Notes: generated by a model not told the origin, from the letters alone. A stretch of DNA of 64,000 bases from M3007 sp964621185 (GCA_964621185.1 CAZULM010000002.1:124001-188000); one strand, 5' to 3'. Numbered from the stretch's first letter, positions 15,851 through 25,513 are shown. A program made the numbers and translations.

Positions 15851-16100
15851 GACGTATTGTATAGTTAAGATGAGTGAAGAGTTATTTTTTTCGATAAATT
15901 CTGCAAAACGCAGATCAAGCCACGTTAATTAGAATGAAATTTTGGGCAAAAGGCGTTTGGATTTTGAAAATTCCGAATTGCAAAAACAATGCCTCCTTTT
16001 CCAATCCCTTTAAAAACGCCAATACCGCCGAAAATTGACCGCGCATTTTCACAAAAAAAAGCGCGGGCAATCCTGGCGGTAGCTTTGGCTGAAAGCCGGC

Positions 16101-16568
16101 TTAGACCCTGAAATGGGCGAAAGCGCGGTTGGCTTCGGCCATTTTGTGCGTGTCTTCGCGTTTTTTTACGGCGTTGCCTTCGCCTTTGGCGGCGGCGACC
16201 ACTTCTGCGGCGAGTTTTTCAGCCATGCCTTTGCCGCTGCGGGCGCGGGCGTATTTGATCATCCACTTCATGCCGATGGAGATTTTCCGGTTGGCCGGCA
16301 ATTCTGTCGGGATTTGGAAGGTGGCGCCACCGATACGGCGGCTGCGGACTTCCACTTGAGGCATGACGTTGTTGAGTGCTTTTTTCCACACTTGCAACTC
16401 GTCCTCGTTGGTGCGGCTTTTCACGATGTCCAAGGCATCGTAGAAAATGCTGAATGCAACGCTCTTCTTGCCCTGCCACATCAGGTTATTGACGAAACGT
16501 GTTACCATCGTGTCGTTATAACGCGGGTCGGCGGCCAATACTCGAGGTTTCGGTTTGTGCTTACGCAT
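16101..16568 (-). CDS. rpsG: 30S ribosomal protein S7
   Basis: 155 residues, the usual length. MRKHKPKPRVLAADPRYND (S7 start), LVTRFVNNLMWQGKK, a helix ending VEVRSRRIGGATFQIP and the C-terminal RKREDTHKMAEANRAFAHFR are the S7 signatures. It nucleates assembly of the 30S head and contacts mRNA in the exit channel. It sits between rpsL and fusA in the str operon. Confidence 0.97.
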   Translation of the reverse strand: MRKHKPKPRVLAADPRYNDTMVTRFVNNLMWQGKKSVAFSIFYDALDIVKSRTNEDELQVWKKALNNVMPQVEVRSRRIGGATFQIPTELPANRKISIGMKWMIKYARARSGKGMAEKLAAEVVAAAKGEGNAVKKREDTHKMAEANRAFAHFRV

Positions 16569-16573
16569 TGTTT

Positions 16574-16703
16574 AATGTGATAATTAGTGAATGTGATAAT
16601 GTGATAATAACTCTGTAATGTGATAATTTTTGCAAAGATGATAATGAAAAATCAAGCGCGAAGCCAATTATCACATTATCAAATTACCAAATTATCAAAT
16701 TGC
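16574..16703. repeat. TGTGATAAT-word hairpin between rpsL and rpsG
   Basis: Tandem TGTGATAAT words (about 16574-16628) are mirrored by ATTATCACATTATCAAATTA words (about 16665-16703), giving an AU-rich imperfect hairpin that fills the gap inside the str operon. It may slow or tune expression of rpsG-fusA relative to rpsL (inference). Confidence 0.7.
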
Positions 16704-16707
16704 AAAA

Positions 16708-17082
16708 TTATTTTTTGGGGCGCTTCGTGCCGTATTTGGAACGGCTCTTGTTGCGCTTGACCACGCCGGCAGTATCGAGCGCACCGCGCACGATGGTGTA
16801 GCGTACACCTGGAAGGTCTTTAACACGGCCACCGCGCACCAGCACGATGGAGTGCTCCTGCAAGTTGTGGCCTTCACCCGGGATGTAGCAGATCACCTCT
16901 AAGCCGTTCACCAGGCGCACTTTTGCGACTTTGCGAAGGGCCGAGTTGGGCTTCTTGGGAGTAGTAGTATATACCCGGGTGCAAACGCCGCGTTTCTGCG
17001 GGCTTGCGCTCAAGGCACGGCTCTTACTCTTGTATTCCACCTTCTCGCGGCTGTTGCGCACCAATTGGTTGATAGTTGGCAT
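16708..17082 (-). CDS. rpsL: 30S ribosomal protein S12
   Basis: 124 residues. MPTINQLVRNSREK, the conserved KSKSRALSASPQKRGVCTRV and TTTPKKPNSALRKVAKVRL blocks (with the lysines that mutate to streptomycin resistance) and the YIPGEGHNLQEHSIVLVRGGRVKDLPGVRY segment identify S12, which supports decoding accuracy in the A site. It is the first gene of the str operon and follows a strong Bacteroidota promoter at 17169-17201. Confidence 0.98.
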   Translation of the reverse strand: MPTINQLVRNSREKVEYKSKSRALSASPQKRGVCTRVYTTTPKKPNSALRKVAKVRLVNGLEVICYIPGEGHNLQEHSIVLVRGGRVKDLPGVRYTIVRGALDTAGVVKRNKSRSKYGTKRPKK

Positions 17083-17168
17083 ACCTTTTTTTGTGAAAAA
17101 TTATTGTAACTCGTTCAAAATCAATGAGAAAACGGCACAAGAAGACATGCCTTTCCCAAAAGCGAACG

Positions 17169-17201
17169 CAAAGGTAACGCTATGCGGCGTATTTTCACCA
17201 A
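17169..17201 (-). promoter_or_regulatory. Bacteroidota-type promoter of the str operon
   Basis: On the minus strand TTGG (17201-17198), 21 bp, TACCTTTG (17176-17169) match the -33 and -7 consensus. It lies 87 bp upstream of rpsL. Confidence 0.75.
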
Positions 17202-17324
17202 GAACTTTAAAAAAATGTGGAATTTAGGCGGGTTGGCAACGGGATAGCCCGCAAAGGCGTGTTACCGCGAGGTTAAGACCGGATTCTGGGCGCTGGAGAA
17301 ATTAATATCTGATACTTTTGTGGG

Positions 17325-17508
17325 TGGTGATTGGTGATTGGATGATTGGTGATTGGTAGCACAGCATTTCTTTTCAGGGTGGAATTTGTTTTTCAGCACG
17401 CATGGCTTAGCCCAACGATTCATCTATTGGCTGGAGGGCTGGAAAACAATTTTTCAGAAAAGCACCATAGATATGCACCAATCACCAATCATCTAATCAC
17501 CAATCACA
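17325..17508. repeat. GTGATTGG-word inverted arrays
   Basis: Left array 17325-17357 and right array 17477-17508 are reverse complements over about 32 bp with two mismatches, each a run of GTGATTGG words; 119 nt lie between. The right arm ends 13 bp before the histidine kinase start codon, so a stem here would place the kinase leader in a hairpin. Confidence 0.8.
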
Positions 17509-17521
17509 AAAAAACGAAAGC

Positions 17522-18991
17522 ATGAACCCAAAACGTATTCGGCTCATCATCGGACTCATGTCGCTGGCCTTAGTCGGCATCATCAGCCTGCAGGTGTATT
17601 GGATCGGCTGGAATATCCGGCTGAACGAAGCCAAATTCGATGCCGATGTTTTTGATGCGCTCAACAAAGTTGCCAGCCGCCTGCAATACCATGCAGAGAT
17701 GAAGGTCCAGGAGGCCCTCAACGCCTCCCGCCGGCAGAGCAACAACGAGGCCAACAGGAACATCCGCGAAGCGGCCAAATACTTAGAAAACGGCTTTGCC
17801 TCGCGCAGGGTGGGCGCCAACGACAGCCTGCCCAACCCTGTGGGCGAAGGAGAGTCCTTTGAAGAGAACATCAACCGCTGGGAATACATGAAGGTGATAC
17901 AGCTGGTAGATGCCAAGCCGCTGGCCGAACGCATTTCGCTCGACATGCTCAACCGCTCCGTCAGGGAGGAAATCGAAAGCCGGGGAATCAAATCGGCCTA
18001 CCAGTACGGCGTTTACTCCACCGCCCGCAACAGCTACGTGATCGTGAACGACCATTACGTGGTGGAAGACAGCGGGCCGCAGGTGGCGCATGGCGGCGCG
18101 CCCACGCTCTTCAATTCGCCGTACAAAGTAGCCCTTTTCACCCAGGACATCGAATCTCCGGGATACCTGTCGCTGTATTTCCCCAACCGCACCCGCATGG
18201 TGCTGGAATCGGTGCTCGGCACTCTGCTGCTCTCGGTCATTTTCACGGGCATCATCCTGTTCTGTTTCTGGTACACCATCCAGGTGATCTACCGCCAAAA
18301 ACAGCTTTCCGAGATGAAGACGGATTTTATCAACAACATGACCCATGAATTCAAAACCCCCATCGCCACCATATCCCTTGCCGCCGACAGCATCAGCAGC
18401 CCCAAAATATTGAGCAGCCCCGACAAGATCAAGCGCTTCATCGACATCATAAGGCAAGAGAACCGGCGCATGAACAGCCAGGTGGAAAGGGTGCTGCAAG
18501 TGGCCGTGATCGACAAAAAAGACTTCCAACTCAGCATCGGCGAGCTGAACATGCACGAGGTGATACAACAAGCCGTGGACAATTTCAGCCTGCAAATCGA
18601 AACCCGGGAAGGTAAGTTAGAGGTCAACTTAGATGCCCAAAACCCCGTCATCGAAGGCGACGCCACCCATATCGCCAGCATCATCCACAACCTGCTCGAC
18701 AACGCCAACAAATACAGCCCCGAAAAGCCACACATCATTGTCAGCACCCGCAACGTGCCGATGGGGCTGGAAATTACCGTGCAAGACCACGGCTTAGGCA
18801 TCAGCAAGGATGCCCGCAAACATGTTTTTGATAAATTCTACCGCGTGCACACTGGAAATATCCACGACGTGAAAGGTTTTGGATTGGGCCTGAGCTACGT
18901 CAAAGCCATTATGACGGCCCACAAGGGGCTGGTGGATGTGCACAGTGAATTGGGGAAGGGGAGCAGTTTTGTGCTGACGTTTCCAAGCTAA
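17522..18991 (+). CDS. Membrane sensor histidine kinase
   Basis: 489 residues. TM1 (about 7-27), an extracytoplasmic sensor region with coiled-coil character (about 30-230), TM2 (about 235-258), then the kinase core: H-box with phospho-acceptor His275 in NNMTHEFKTPIATIS, N-box HNLLDNANKYSPEK, G1 DHGLGIS, F-box HVFDKFYRV and G2 GFGLGLSYV. It autophosphorylates and should pass phosphate to a response regulator, but none is encoded nearby, so it is an orphan kinase. It is closely similar in layout to the kinase at 30150. The start ATG follows the GTGATTGG-word hairpin. Confidence 0.9.
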   Translation: MNPKRIRLIIGLMSLALVGIISLQVYWIGWNIRLNEAKFDADVFDALNKVASRLQYHAEMKVQEALNASRRQSNNEANRNIREAAKYLENGFASRRVGANDSLPNPVGEGESFEENINRWEYMKVIQLVDAKPLAERISLDMLNRSVREEIESRGIKSAYQYGVYSTARNSYVIVNDHYVVEDSGPQVAHGGAPTLFNSPYKVALFTQDIESPGYLSLYFPNRTRMVLESVLGTLLLSVIFTGIILFCFWYTIQVIYRQKQLSEMKTDFINNMTHEFKTPIATISLAADSISSPKILSSPDKIKRFIDIIRQENRRMNSQVERVLQVAVIDKKDFQLSIGELNMHEVIQQAVDNFSLQIETREGKLEVNLDAQNPVIEGDATHIASIIHNLLDNANKYSPEKPHIIVSTRNVPMGLEITVQDHGLGISKDARKHVFDKFYRVHTGNIHDVKGFGLGLSYVKAIMTAHKGLVDVHSELGKGSSFVLTFPS

Positions 18992-19059
18992 GGAATGCGG
19001 AGTGCGGAATGCGGAATGCGGAGTGCGGAGTGCGGAGTGCGGAATGCGGAATTTGCACG
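18992..19059. repeat. GCGGARTG-word array (left arm)
   Basis: At least seven tandem words GCGGAATG/GCGGAGTG start right at the kinase stop codon and end with GGAATTTGCACG. The inverted counterpart is at 19549-19657. Confidence 0.8.
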
Positions 19060-19141
19060 GCGTTGGGCGCTGCTTTTGGGATTGTGCTTCGGCGCTTCTG
19101 GCGAAATGGATACTGGTTATGTAGCATTTGAGCCGTCGAAT

Positions 19142-19235
19142 TATACCAGGATTCGCCTGATTTTTGTGATTGAGTATGATGGATTCAATTGATTAGAAAG
19201 ATCGGCATACACAAAACCAAGCGGTGTGAGGTATA
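19142..19235 (-). repeat. TATA-bounded MITE-like element, copy J
   Basis: 94 bp bounded by TATA on both sides, the diverged partner of copy I at 13477-13580 in reverse orientation (shared TATACCTCAC, ATGCCGA, AATCAGGCGAATC). The remaining sequence to 19548 has no convincing gene. Confidence 0.6.
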
Positions 19236-19548
19236 CATAGCATCCGGGATATTGCATGGCTGCCCGGCAAACTATGTTGAACACTTTGGAGCCTGGGATT
19301 ATAAAGAAGTCCGTTGTGCCGGTTTACCCGAATGCTATTTTTAATTTCGGCAAAGCGTCATTCAAAAAAAACGCCCAATTTTTAAGCGCATGTTGCCGTC
19401 CTATTCAAAAATCAGGCGCAACCACACTTAAAAATCAGGCGTTCTAAGTCCTTTCACGGCACTATGGACGTCGAAAACGCTGCTCCCTCCCCCAAATTCA
19501 TAAAACCCAAAAGCGCCGAAGCGAAATGCCAAACCATTCAGCGATGCT

Positions 19549-19657
19549 GTGCAAATTCCACACTCCGCACTCCGCACTCCACACTCCGCACTCCGCATTC
19601 CGCATTCCGCACTCCGCACTCCACATTCCGCACTCCGCATTCCGCACTCCACACTCC
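19549..19657. repeat. CACTCCGC-word array (right arm)
   Basis: Twelve or so tandem words CACTCCGC/CATTCCGC/CACTCCACA, the reverse complement of the array at 18992-19059, including the TGCAAATTCC edge. The array touches the SusD stop codon. The two arrays bracket a 490-bp gap. Confidence 0.85.
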
Positions 19658-20983
19658 TCAATACCCGTCGTTTTGCTGCAAATTCCTATTTGCCTCAATC
19701 TCCCTTCCCGGTATCGGATACACCAATTTGTTGTCGTCCCAGTTCAGGCCGTCCACTGTGCCGCGCAGGCGTTTGATGTCGTGGATGCGGTGGCCTTCGA
19801 AGGCGAGCTCCAAGCGGCGTTCGAGCAGGATATCGTTGAGGGTGACGCCGGTTTTAGCGCTCAGGCCGGCGCGGGTATGCACGGCGTTGTAGTCGGCATC
19901 GGCGTTTTGCGACAGGCGGGCCTTGCACTCCGCGCTGATGAGGTACATTTCAGCTAAGCGGATGATCGGGATGTTTTTGTACTGGTTTTTCCATTTCCCG
20001 GTTCTGGTAGCGCCATTGCCCTGGTAAAAGAGGGCCAGGCGGGCATCCGAAGCGCTGTACAGGTCGAGGTGCTTTTGGTTGATTTCGATATCGCCGTCGC
20101 GGCCCCCGAACTGCGGCACGGAGAAGAAGGTGACCAGCTCGTTGTCGCCATCCTGGTCGGAGACTTGCATCGAGAAGATGGCCTCGTTGGTGTCGTCGTC
20201 GCGGTTCCAGAGGTCGGCGTAATTGGGCAGCAGGCTGTAATTGCCGGAATTGATCACGATTTCAGCGTATTCCATGCTTTCGTCGTACTCGCCTTTGCTC
20301 AGATGCAGCCGGGCGATATAGGCTGCCGCCACGTATTTGTTGGCGTACACGTCGTTTTCATCGGGGAGCAGTTCGTAGGCGGCATGGAGGTCGGCTTCCG
20401 CGAAATCGTATATTTCCTTGACACTTGCCCGTGCCACGAAGCTGGCATCGTCGATGCCGCGCGTGGGGGTGCTTACCAGCGGCACACCCAGTTGGCTGTT
20501 GGCGCCGCCCGGCTCGTAGGTTTTGCCGTAAAGGCGCACCAGTTCATAGTAGCAGGCCGCGCGGATCAGGCGGGCTTCCCCTTCTACCCGTTCGCGGTCG
20601 TCGGCGTTCACGACGTTCAGGGCGCTCAGCACGTTGTTGCAGGTATTGATGGTGGCGTAGGCCTGAGACCAGGTGTTTTCCACGTCGTAGTTGCCGGGGT
20701 CCATCGTGTGGTTAAAGATGTCGCGGGGGTCGCTAAAGGTGCCTACCCAGCGGATTTCGCCGTCGCCGCCGGCTAATTCGGCGTCGCGGAACAGATTGCC
20801 GCCGTAAACGCCTTCCTGGCTGAGGTTGTTGTAGGCGCCCAGCAGCACCAGTTTCACGTTGGCGTCCGAATTGAGCGCAATGCCTTCGCTGATGCTTTGT
20901 TGCGGCTCGATCTCGAGTTTTTTATCACAGGCTGCGGCCAAGATTATCAAGCTTGCCAGCAGGAGTGTTTTTATATTTTTCAT
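19658..20983 (-). CDS. RagB/SusD-family outer membrane nutrient-binding lipoprotein
   Basis: 441 residues. Lipoprotein signal with lipobox LAAAC (Cys19) places it on the outer membrane surface. SusD signatures are the N-terminal helix NSDANVKLVLLGAYNNLS, the TPR-like helices (VEGEARLIRAACYYELVRLYG) and a C-terminal LLERRLELAFEGHRIHDIKRL motif. SusD proteins cap the SusC transporter and bind the glycan or peptide ligand. It lies 153 bp downstream of its SusC partner on the same strand, separated by a fused repeat element; no sigma/anti-sigma pair or CAZyme is adjacent, so the substrate is unknown. Confidence 0.92.
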   Translation of the reverse strand: MKNIKTLLLASLIILAAACDKKLEIEPQQSISEGIALNSDANVKLVLLGAYNNLSQEGVYGGNLFRDAELAGGDGEIRWVGTFSDPRDIFNHTMDPGNYDVENTWSQAYATINTCNNVLSALNVVNADDRERVEGEARLIRAACYYELVRLYGKTYEPGGANSQLGVPLVSTPTRGIDDASFVARASVKEIYDFAEADLHAAYELLPDENDVYANKYVAAAYIARLHLSKGEYDESMEYAEIVINSGNYSLLPNYADLWNRDDDTNEAIFSMQVSDQDGDNELVTFFSVPQFGGRDGDIEINQKHLDLYSASDARLALFYQGNGATRTGKWKNQYKNIPIIRLAEMYLISAECKARLSQNADADYNAVHTRAGLSAKTGVTLNDILLERRLELAFEGHRIHDIKRLRGTVDGLNWDDNKLVYPIPGREIEANRNLQQNDGY

Positions 20984-20995
20984 TGTTATTCTTTT

Positions 20996-21139
20996 TATAC
21001 CCAGATTTGGGTGGATTTAAAAGATTGATGGATGCTAAATTTTGATTTTCAATGGATTGCGAAAATACCAGGGGATAAATCCTTAAAAATCAATATGATC
21101 CATCCTGAAAATCATGCAAATCGCCAGAATCCTGGTCTA
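20996..21139. repeat. MITE-like elements, fused copies F1 and F2, between SusC and SusD
   Basis: The left part (20996-21053, minus) matches the 3' half of copies C and D (ATTTGGGTGGATTT...GATTGATGGATGC); the right part (about 21058-21139, plus) matches copy E (ATTGCGAAAATACCAGGG...TGATCCATC...AGAATCCTGGT). The pair fills the gap between the two genes of the sus unit. Confidence 0.6.
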
Positions 21140-24100
21140 GAACCCGATCCGGATCCCGCCAACGATGCTCTTTGGCTGCGGGGCGGAGTAAAAGTCGATG
21201 CCATAGGTGGTGTTGTTGGCTAAGTAGTCGGCGGTCACTTCCGGGTCCCATCCTTCGTATTTGGTGAAGGTGAGCAGGTTGGTGCCGGTGGCGTAAAGGC
21301 GCAGGCTGCGCACGCCGCTGCGGCTCAGCCAGTTGCTGGGCAAGTCGTAGGCCAGCGTCACGTTTTTCAGGCGCAGGAAAGCGCCATCGGAAACATAGCG
21401 GCTGCTGCGGCCAACGTCGCCGTTGGAATAGCCGAGGCGGGCTTCCGGCACGTCTGTCACGTCGCCGGGGTTCTGCCAGCGGTCGAGCTGGTCTTTGGTC
21501 TGGTTGTCGAACCAGCAGGCATTGCAGGACATAAAGGTGTCGCCGGCGCGTTGGATCTTGTTGCCGTGCTGGCCCTGGAAACGGATATCCAGCGTGAGCC
21601 CTTGCCAGCTCAGCGTGTTGCCGATGCCGCCGATCATGGTGGGCAGCGGGGAGCCGAGCACCACGTAGTTGGCCTCGTTGAAGTCGTTGGTGGTGGCCGT
21701 CGGGTCGCCGCCTTCTTCGTTGACGTAGTACAGGGCATCGCCGTTCTGCGGGTCAACGCCGGCGTACGCTGCGCCGAAGAACACACCGATCGGCTCGCCC
21801 ACTTTCACCACGTTGGCGGTGCGGGTGCCCCCGTCGTCGATGATGGTTTGCCCGTCGGCAAGCGATACGACTTCGTTTTGGTTGAAGGCCAGGTTGAGGG
21901 AGGTGGTCCATTTGAAATCGCCCACGAGGTTGTTGGAGTTTAGGGTAAACTCAAAGCCTTTGTTGCGCAGTTCGCCGATGTTTTTCCACTGGGTGCGAAA
22001 GCCGCTGGTGGAGGGTACGGGCACTTGCTGCAAGAGGTCGTTGGTGTTTTTGACGTAGTAGTCTATTTCGCCGCTCACCCGGTTCTTGAACAGGCCCCAG
22101 TCGATGCCTAAGTCGATCTCGGTGCTTTTTTCCCAGGTCAGGTCGGGGTTGGCGATCTGCTCGGGGGCGAAGGTGCTGCCGCCGGCATAGCTTCCGGGGC
22201 TGTACAGGCCCAGGGCGCGGAAATTGCCGATGTCGGCGTTGCCGCTCTGGCCCCAGGAAGCGCGCAGTTTGAGGAAGGACAGCACACTGGCATCCTGCAA
22301 GAATGCTTCTTCGCTGAGCACCCATCCGGCAGAAACTGCCGGGAAGAAGGCGTAGCGTTTGTCAGCGCCAAAACGGGAAGAACCATCTACCCGGGCAGAG
22401 GCGTTGAACAGGTATTTGCGGTCAAAATTGTAGCGCGCCCGGCCAAAATACGACAGGAAGCTGTACTTGTCTTCGGTGCTGGTGCCGCCGGTAATGAGCG
22501 CCGCGCTGGCCAGTGTTTTCAAGGCATCGGAGGGGAACTGCTGGCCTTCTACCGATGTGCGGTTGTTTTCGCTCTGGAAATATTCGGTTCCGAGGTCAAA
22601 GCCCAGGTCGTTGCTTCCGAATTCCTTGTTCCAGCGCAACACGGCGTTGGTGTTGTAATCCGTTGCGCCGGCGAATACCGACTGGCCGTAACCGTTGGTG
22701 GAATTGCCCGCATCAGTGCGCGCGCCAAAGCGGGCTTCATCGCGCACGTTGTACAGGTTGACGGCGCCCTCAACGCGGAGGGCGAGGTTGTCGTTAAAGC
22801 TGTAGTCGCCGAAAACATTGGCTAATGTACGGGTAGTGAACACTTTTCGGGTGGCGTCTTCAAAGTCGATAAGGCCGTTGTAATAGGTGGTGATGGGGCG
22901 GTCGTAGAGCACTCCGTCGGGGTCGCGCATGGGCGTGATGGGCGCCAGGGCCACCAACTGCATGGGCGTGGAGAATGCGTTGTCGTCGGACACCTGTCGG
23001 GTTTTGGTGCGGGAAACAGCCATATTTACCCCTACTTTTAGGTTTTGCAGCGCGTTGAAATCGAGGTTGACGCGAGCGCCGTCCTTGTCGAGGTTGTTCG
23101 ATTTCAGGATGCCGTTGATAAAGCCGGTGTTGGCGCTGACGTAATAGCGCATGCGCTCGTTGCCGCCCGACATGTTCAGGGTGGTATTGCGCATGGTGCC
23201 GTTTTGGAAAATCTGATCCTGCCAGTTGGTTTTGTCAACGCCCGTCATCCAGTCGTCGTTGCGGCCTGAGTAGCGGAAAAAGCGGTTTTTCACGAAGGTG
23301 GTCCAGGAGCCCGGATCGTCGTAGTCAACCCCTTCCAGGTCGTCGGAGTTGTTGGCGGCTTCGGTGAACAGTTCCACGAATTCTTTGGCGTTGAGGAATT
23401 CGCGCTTGTTGGTGGGCTGGCTGAAACCGGTCTGGAAGTCGAGCTCAACCTGGCCTTTGCCCGATTTGCCCGATTTGGTGGTGATGAGCACCACGCCATT
23501 GGAGCCGCGGGAGCCGTAGATGGCTTTGGCAGAGGCGTCTTTCAGCACTTCGATGGATTCGATGTCGTTGAAATTGAGGTCGGCCAGCGGGTTGAGCGCC
23601 GCGCCATAAGTGTTGCGGGCTTCTTTGGCCAGCGGGATGCCATCCACCACAAAAAGCGGCTCGGTGCCGGCGTTGATGGAGCCGACCCCGCGCACGCGCA
23701 CGCGGGCGGCAGCGCCCAGCTTGCCGTTCACGCTTTCCACGCTCACGCCGGCAGCCTGGCCTTGCATGGCTTGTTCGAGCGACACGACGGGCATGCCTTT
23801 CACGTTTTCGTTGCCGAGTTTGGCGATGTTGCCCGTGAGCGTGCTGCGGATCTGTTTGCCGTAGCCAATGACCACCACTTCGTCCATTATGTTTTGGTTT
23901 TCCTGCAAAATAATGGAGAGAGCGGTGTTAGCCCCAACAGCCACTTCCTGGGTGACATAGCCGGTGTAGGCGACGGTCAGGGTGCTGTTGTTGTCGGGCA
24001 CTTGTACGGAGAATTGCCCGTTCACGTCGGTGCTGGCGCCGGATCGGGTGTTTTTGACGGCTACGGAAGCGCCGATCAGCGGCGTTCCGGCGGGGTCGGT

Positions 24101-24184
24101 AACTTTGCCCGTCACGGTGCGTTGGGCCTGCGCACCAACGGCGAAAAAGAGGCAAAGCAAAGCGGAAATTAGAGTTTGCTTCAT
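21137..24184 (-). CDS. SusC/RagA-family TonB-linked outer membrane transporter
   Basis: 1015 residues. Signal peptide MKQTLISALLCLFFAVGAQAQ, then a carboxypeptidase-like regulatory domain (RTVTGKVTDPAGTPLIGASVAVKNT, about 22-105), a TonB box-like stretch DEVVVIGYG, the plug (LEQAMQGQAAGVSVESVNG, RGVGSINAGTEPLFVVDGIP, IESIEVLKDASAKAIYGSRGSNGVVLITTK) and the beta barrel to the C-terminal IVGGIRIGF with terminal Phe. It imports a large ligand captured by SusD, using TonB/ExbBD energy. The start ATG at 24184 begins the signal peptide. First gene of the susC-susD unit. Confidence 0.95.
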   Translation of the reverse strand: MKQTLISALLCLFFAVGAQAQRTVTGKVTDPAGTPLIGASVAVKNTRSGASTDVNGQFSVQVPDNNSTLTVAYTGYVTQEVAVGANTALSIILQENQNIMDEVVVIGYGKQIRSTLTGNIAKLGNENVKGMPVVSLEQAMQGQAAGVSVESVNGKLGAAARVRVRGVGSINAGTEPLFVVDGIPLAKEARNTYGAALNPLADLNFNDIESIEVLKDASAKAIYGSRGSNGVVLITTKSGKSGKGQVELDFQTGFSQPTNKREFLNAKEFVELFTEAANNSDDLEGVDYDDPGSWTTFVKNRFFRYSGRNDDWMTGVDKTNWQDQIFQNGTMRNTTLNMSGGNERMRYYVSANTGFINGILKSNNLDKDGARVNLDFNALQNLKVGVNMAVSRTKTRQVSDDNAFSTPMQLVALAPITPMRDPDGVLYDRPITTYYNGLIDFEDATRKVFTTRTLANVFGDYSFNDNLALRVEGAVNLYNVRDEARFGARTDAGNSTNGYGQSVFAGATDYNTNAVLRWNKEFGSNDLGFDLGTEYFQSENNRTSVEGQQFPSDALKTLASAALITGGTSTEDKYSFLSYFGRARYNFDRKYLFNASARVDGSSRFGADKRYAFFPAVSAGWVLSEEAFLQDASVLSFLKLRASWGQSGNADIGNFRALGLYSPGSYAGGSTFAPEQIANPDLTWEKSTEIDLGIDWGLFKNRVSGEIDYYVKNTNDLLQQVPVPSTSGFRTQWKNIGELRNKGFEFTLNSNNLVGDFKWTTSLNLAFNQNEVVSLADGQTIIDDGGTRTANVVKVGEPIGVFFGAAYAGVDPQNGDALYYVNEEGGDPTATTNDFNEANYVVLGSPLPTMIGGIGNTLSWQGLTLDIRFQGQHGNKIQRAGDTFMSCNACWFDNQTKDQLDRWQNPGDVTDVPEARLGYSNGDVGRSSRYVSDGAFLRLKNVTLAYDLPSNWLSRSGVRSLRLYATGTNLLTFTKYEGWDPEVTADYLANNTTYGIDFYSAPQPKSIVGGIRIGF

Positions 24185-24343
24185 GAAAAGTTGATTTGGT
24201 GAAAACAATTGTTGTAGCATGGAAAATTTATCCTGCTAAAGTAAAGCGCTTGTAAACACCATGTAATACAAATCGGCTGCTTATTTTATTTTGAACCGAT
24301 AAACCATGCTTTATTGTCATTTCAACAGCCAAACAGTTTTCCT

Positions 24344-24351
24344 ACCTTTGC
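24344..24351 (+). promoter_or_regulatory. Likely -7 element of the ald promoter
   Basis: TACCTTTG, the Bacteroidota -7 consensus TAnnTTTG, ends 43 bp before the alanine dehydrogenase start. A TTG at 24315-24317 is rather far (26 bp), so only the -7 box is called. Confidence 0.55.
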
Positions 24352-24394
24352 CCCACCAAGAGTACATTACTAACCATATAAAGTCAAACCTACC

Positions 24395-25513
24395 ATGATC
24401 ATCGGTGTACCAAAAGAGATCAAAAGCAATGAGAATCGCGTCGCGCTCACGCCCGCAGGCGCCCTGGAGTTAACCCGCCGCGGGCACTCCGTTTTTGTAC
24501 AAAGCACTGCGGGTGTCGGCAGCGGTTTTGAAGACCACGATTATGTAAGCGCCGGCGCTAGCATTCTTGCCACGGCAGATGAAGTTTGGGCCAAAGCCGA
24601 CATGATCATGAAGGTGAAAGAGCCGATCGCGGAGGAATATGCGCGTTGCCGCCCCAATCAGCTGGTATTTACCTATTTCCACTTTGCTTCCAGCCAGGAA
24701 CTGACGAAAGCCATGATCGCCAGCGGGGCCATCTGTTTGGCTTATGAAACGGTAGAAACCAAAGACCGCCAGTTGCCGCTGCTTATTCCGATGTCGGAAG
24801 TGGCGGGGCGTATGGCCATTCAGCAGGGCGCCAAATACCTGGAGAAACCGGTTAAGGGTCGCGGTGTGTTGCTGGGTGGGGTTCCCGGCGTTCCGCCCGG
24901 CAAGGTGCTGGTGCTCGGTGGCGGCATCGTCGGTACCCAGGCCGCAAAAATGGCTGCCGGCCTCGGCGCCATGGTCACCATCCTCGACGTGAACCTCACG
25001 CGCCTGCGCTACCTGAGCGACGTGATGCCAGCCAACGTCGTGACGGAATATTCCAACGAGTTCAACATCCGCCGCCTCATTCAAACGCACGACCTGATCA
25101 TCGGGGCGGTATTGCTGCCAGGGGCCAAGGCCCCCAACCTCATTACCCGCGAAATGCTCAAGCTGATGCGCCCAGGCACCGTGGTTGTCGATGTGGCCGT
25201 GGACCAAGGCGGTTGTATGGAAACGACCCGCCCGACCACACACGCCGACCCCACTTTTATCATCGAAGACGTGGTGCACTACTGCGTAGCCAATATGCCC
25301 GGCGCCGTGCCGTTCACTTCTACGGTGGCTTTGACCAATGCGACCCTTCCGTATGCCCTACAATTGGCGGAAAAAGGCTGGAAAAAAGCCTGCGCCGACA
25401 ACCTGGAGCTGCGCCTGGGCCTCAATGTGGTGAAAGGGAAAGTGGTGTACAAAGGCGTTGCGGATGCTTTCAACCTGCCGCTGGAAACAGTGGAGTCGGT
25501 GATGGCCGATTGA
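24395..25513 (+). CDS. ald: Alanine dehydrogenase
   Basis: 372 residues, normal for the family. MIIGVPKEIKSNENRVALTPAGALELTRRGHSV is the PNT/Ald N-terminal signature; VMKVKEP with the substrate-binding lysine, the Rossmann GGGIVGTQAAKMAAGLGA motif and the MPGAVPFTSTVALTNATLPY C-terminal block complete it. It interconverts L-alanine with pyruvate and ammonia using NAD. Monocistronic with its own promoter. A second protein with an Ald/PNT-like N terminus is encoded at 60399. Confidence 0.95.
   Translation: MIIGVPKEIKSNENRVALTPAGALELTRRGHSVFVQSTAGVGSGFEDHDYVSAGASILATADEVWAKADMIMKVKEPIAEEYARCRPNQLVFTYFHFASSQELTKAMIASGAICLAYETVETKDRQLPLLIPMSEVAGRMAIQQGAKYLEKPVKGRGVLLGGVPGVPPGKVLVLGGGIVGTQAAKMAAGLGAMVTILDVNLTRLRYLSDVMPANVVTEYSNEFNIRRLIQTHDLIIGAVLLPGAKAPNLITREMLKLMRPGTVVVDVAVDQGGCMETTRPTTHADPTFIIEDVVHYCVANMPGAVPFTSTVALTNATLPYALQLAEKGWKKACADNLELRLGLNVVKGKVVYKGVADAFNLPLETVESVMAD

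Noticed and set aside
13718..17082. Absence of tuf after fusA as a rearrangement
   Set aside because: An rpsL-rpsG-fusA unit without tuf is normal in many Bacteroidota.
19256..19447. Short open frame (63 residues) in the gap between the arrays
   Set aside because: No homology pattern, no RBS or promoter; probably chance.
18992..19657. Tandem CACTCCGC/GCGGARTG arrays as a CRISPR array
   Set aside because: The repeat unit is 7-8 bp with no unique spacers of constant length, and no cas gene is present.
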